Assembly: GCA_965364515.1 (NCBI GenBank)
Contig: CBDTXZ010000001.1
Location: forward strand, 1-60,670
Length of the DNA: 60,670 nt
Direction: 5' to 3'
DNA from: JAHEDH01 sp965364515
GTDB lineage: Bacteria; Actinomycetota; Acidimicrobiia; Spongiisociales; ZC4RG35
Notes under the pieces: generated by a model
What the model was told of the DNA's origin: nothing
Seen by the model: only the letters and a program-made list of their open reading frames with translations
Database searches by the model: none
Made by a program: the position numbers and the translations under genes
Shown here: positions 59,856 through 60,670 of the stretch, one piece after another
Position numbering within the stretch: position 1 is the stretch's first letter
Layout: the number at the start of each line of letters is the position of its first letter

Positions 59856-60311
59856 TCAGCCGGTATCGCCGGGCGGATCGAATCGCTGTTTGAACGTGAA
59901 TGCCTCCGGTGTCGGGCCGTTTGCCCGCAGCATCTGCAGCCGCTCGTCTGCCTCCTCGATGGTGGGGGTGTGCCCGGCGGGGATCCACCACATGACGAGG
60001 TGCGGCTCGGCGTTGCGCTCGAACCATTCCCTGCGGCGTTTGAACACCGTGGCGTGGTCCGACTTGTAGGTGTATTCCCACAGCGAGTCGGGGTCGGTCC
60101 ACACCGAGAAGTTGATGATCATCCGGTCGTCCGGGTACGGGCGGAGCGCCGTTGAGTCACCTTCCTCGGTTTGATGGCGCCACACGAACCCGGGGGATTG
60201 CTCGGCCAGCCGGTTGATCGGTTCCAATGCAGTGACGAAGTCGGACACACCGGGATCGTCGAGCGGTGCTCGGAGCCGTGCGACGTTGTACTGGGCGAGG
60301 TGGTACCTCAC
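59856..60311 (-). CDS. DUF3291-like protein
   Basis: The 151-residue protein has the pattern HLAQYNVARLRAPLDDPGVSD and later WEYTYKSDHATVFKRRREWF with a C-terminal Trp-Trp-Ile-Pro segment, as in DUF3291 (antibiotic biosynthesis monooxygenase-like fold). Function is unknown. It starts at GTG 60311, overlapping the glgA stop by 4 nt, so it is probably co-transcribed with it. Confidence 0.75.
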   Translation of the reverse strand: MRYHLAQYNVARLRAPLDDPGVSDFVTALEPINRLAEQSPGFVWRHQTEEGDSTALRPYPDDRMIINFSVWTDPDSLWEYTYKSDHATVFKRRREWFERNAEPHLVMWWIPAGHTPTIEEADERLQMLRANGPTPEAFTFKQRFDPPGDTG

Positions 60312-60670
60312 GACAACGACTGATACAGCGCGACGTACTCGTCTGCGCGTTCCTCCCACGAGAACGTCCCGGCCATCGCCCGGTCTACGACGGCCCGCCA
60401 TTCCTCGGGCCGCGTGTGCAGGTCGAGTGCCCTCCCGAGGGCAGCTCCGAAGGCATGCTCGGAGAACTCCTCGAAAACGAATCCGTTCCCATCCGGCTCC
60501 GACACGTCGGTGACCGTGTCGGCGAGGCCACCGACGCGGCGCACCACTGGAAGTGTTCCGTACACCAGGCTGTACATCGGGTTGAGACCGCACGGTTCGT
60601 ACAGCGACGGCGTGAGGAAGATGTCGGATCCGGCTTCGATCAGATGGGCCAGGTCGTTGTCGTAGCCCGC
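60308..60670 (-). CDS. glgA: Glycogen synthase, C-terminal part
   Basis: The gene is cut by the window edge; 120 codons are present. The GT5 signature LTPSLYEPCGLNPMYSLVYG and the following PVVRRVGGLADTV are clear. The enzyme adds glucose from ADP-glucose to glycogen. The neighbouring DUF3291 gene lies directly downstream. Confidence 0.88.
   Translation of the reverse strand, partial: AGYDNDLAHLIEAGSDIFLTPSLYEPCGLNPMYSLVYGTLPVVRRVGGLADTVTDVSEPDGNGFVFEEFSEHAFGAALGRALDLHTRPEEWRAVVDRAMAGTFSWEERADEYVALYQSLS

Overview
The window is a high-GC bacterial chromosome segment, most likely from an actinobacterium. Supporting signs are a furA-katG pair, two DinB/mycothiol-dependent-enzyme-like proteins, a GuaB1-type IMP dehydrogenase relative, a CIRCE-controlled groESL operon, and many genes whose -10 box lies 6-9 nt before the start codon (leaderless style). 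A deep lineage such as the Acidimicrobiia is my best guess, but this is inference from gene content only. There is no rRNA, tRNA, CRISPR array, prophage or intact insertion sequence that I can see.

Layout. 1-11.1 kb: heptanucleotide arrays, a small helical protein, an NfnAB-type flavin/Fe-S oxidoreductase pair, a CLC chloride channel, two membrane proteins, a RecQ helicase fused to a phosphoribosyltransferase-like domain, a DinB-like enzyme, ferritin and a small HTH-like protein. 11.1-24.0 kb: the S10-spc ribosomal superoperon (rpsJ to rplO), then secY, adk and map. 24.0-28.1 kb: an interruption holding a truncated SLH-domain gene, an SOS-controlled DNA polymerase IV and an orphan hybrid sensor kinase; infA is absent from its usual place here. 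28.1-31.3 kb: the alpha operon (rpmJ, rpsM, rpsK, rpsD, rpoA, rplQ), ended by a strong terminator. 31.4-37.1 kb: a cyclase/NB-ARC/TPR regulator, then coaA, a Nudix hydrolase, a YIP1-like protein and truA. 37.1-39.5 kb, minus strand: an ECF sigma factor, its DUF5667-like membrane partner and a secreted Ser/Asp-rich protein. 39.6-54.1 kb: rplM-rpsI-glmM, furA-katG, an NAD(P)HX repair enzyme with alr and a P1 peptidase, the tsaE-tsaB-rimI-tsaD tRNA t6A operon, a stand-alone E2-type acyltransferase, and groES-groEL. 54.1-60.7 kb: a mycothiol-type enzyme, a lipoprotein, guaB1, a CDF-like membrane protein, a GH26-like protein with three SLH repeats, a DUF3291 protein and the end of a glycogen synthase.

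How it works together. Most of the window is growth machinery: ribosome, RNA polymerase alpha, secretion, folding, t6A tRNA modification, peptidoglycan precursor steps (glmM, alr) and CoA synthesis. Oxidative and iron stress are covered by furA-katG and ferritin, and DNA damage by dinB under an SOS box. Long structured 5' leaders precede rpsJ, secY, rpmJ, rplM and groES.

The most unusual signal is not a gene. Nine intergenic loci carry short arrays with an exact 7-nt period, in at least three sequence families. Several are arranged as an array followed by an inverted-sense array. In the densely overlapping S10-spc cluster they occupy most of the few real gaps, and one copy truncates an SLH gene. 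Other points worth checking are an acidic N-terminal extension on L3, a long C-terminal extension on S3, and a GH26-like protein with Gln where the catalytic nucleophile Glu is expected.
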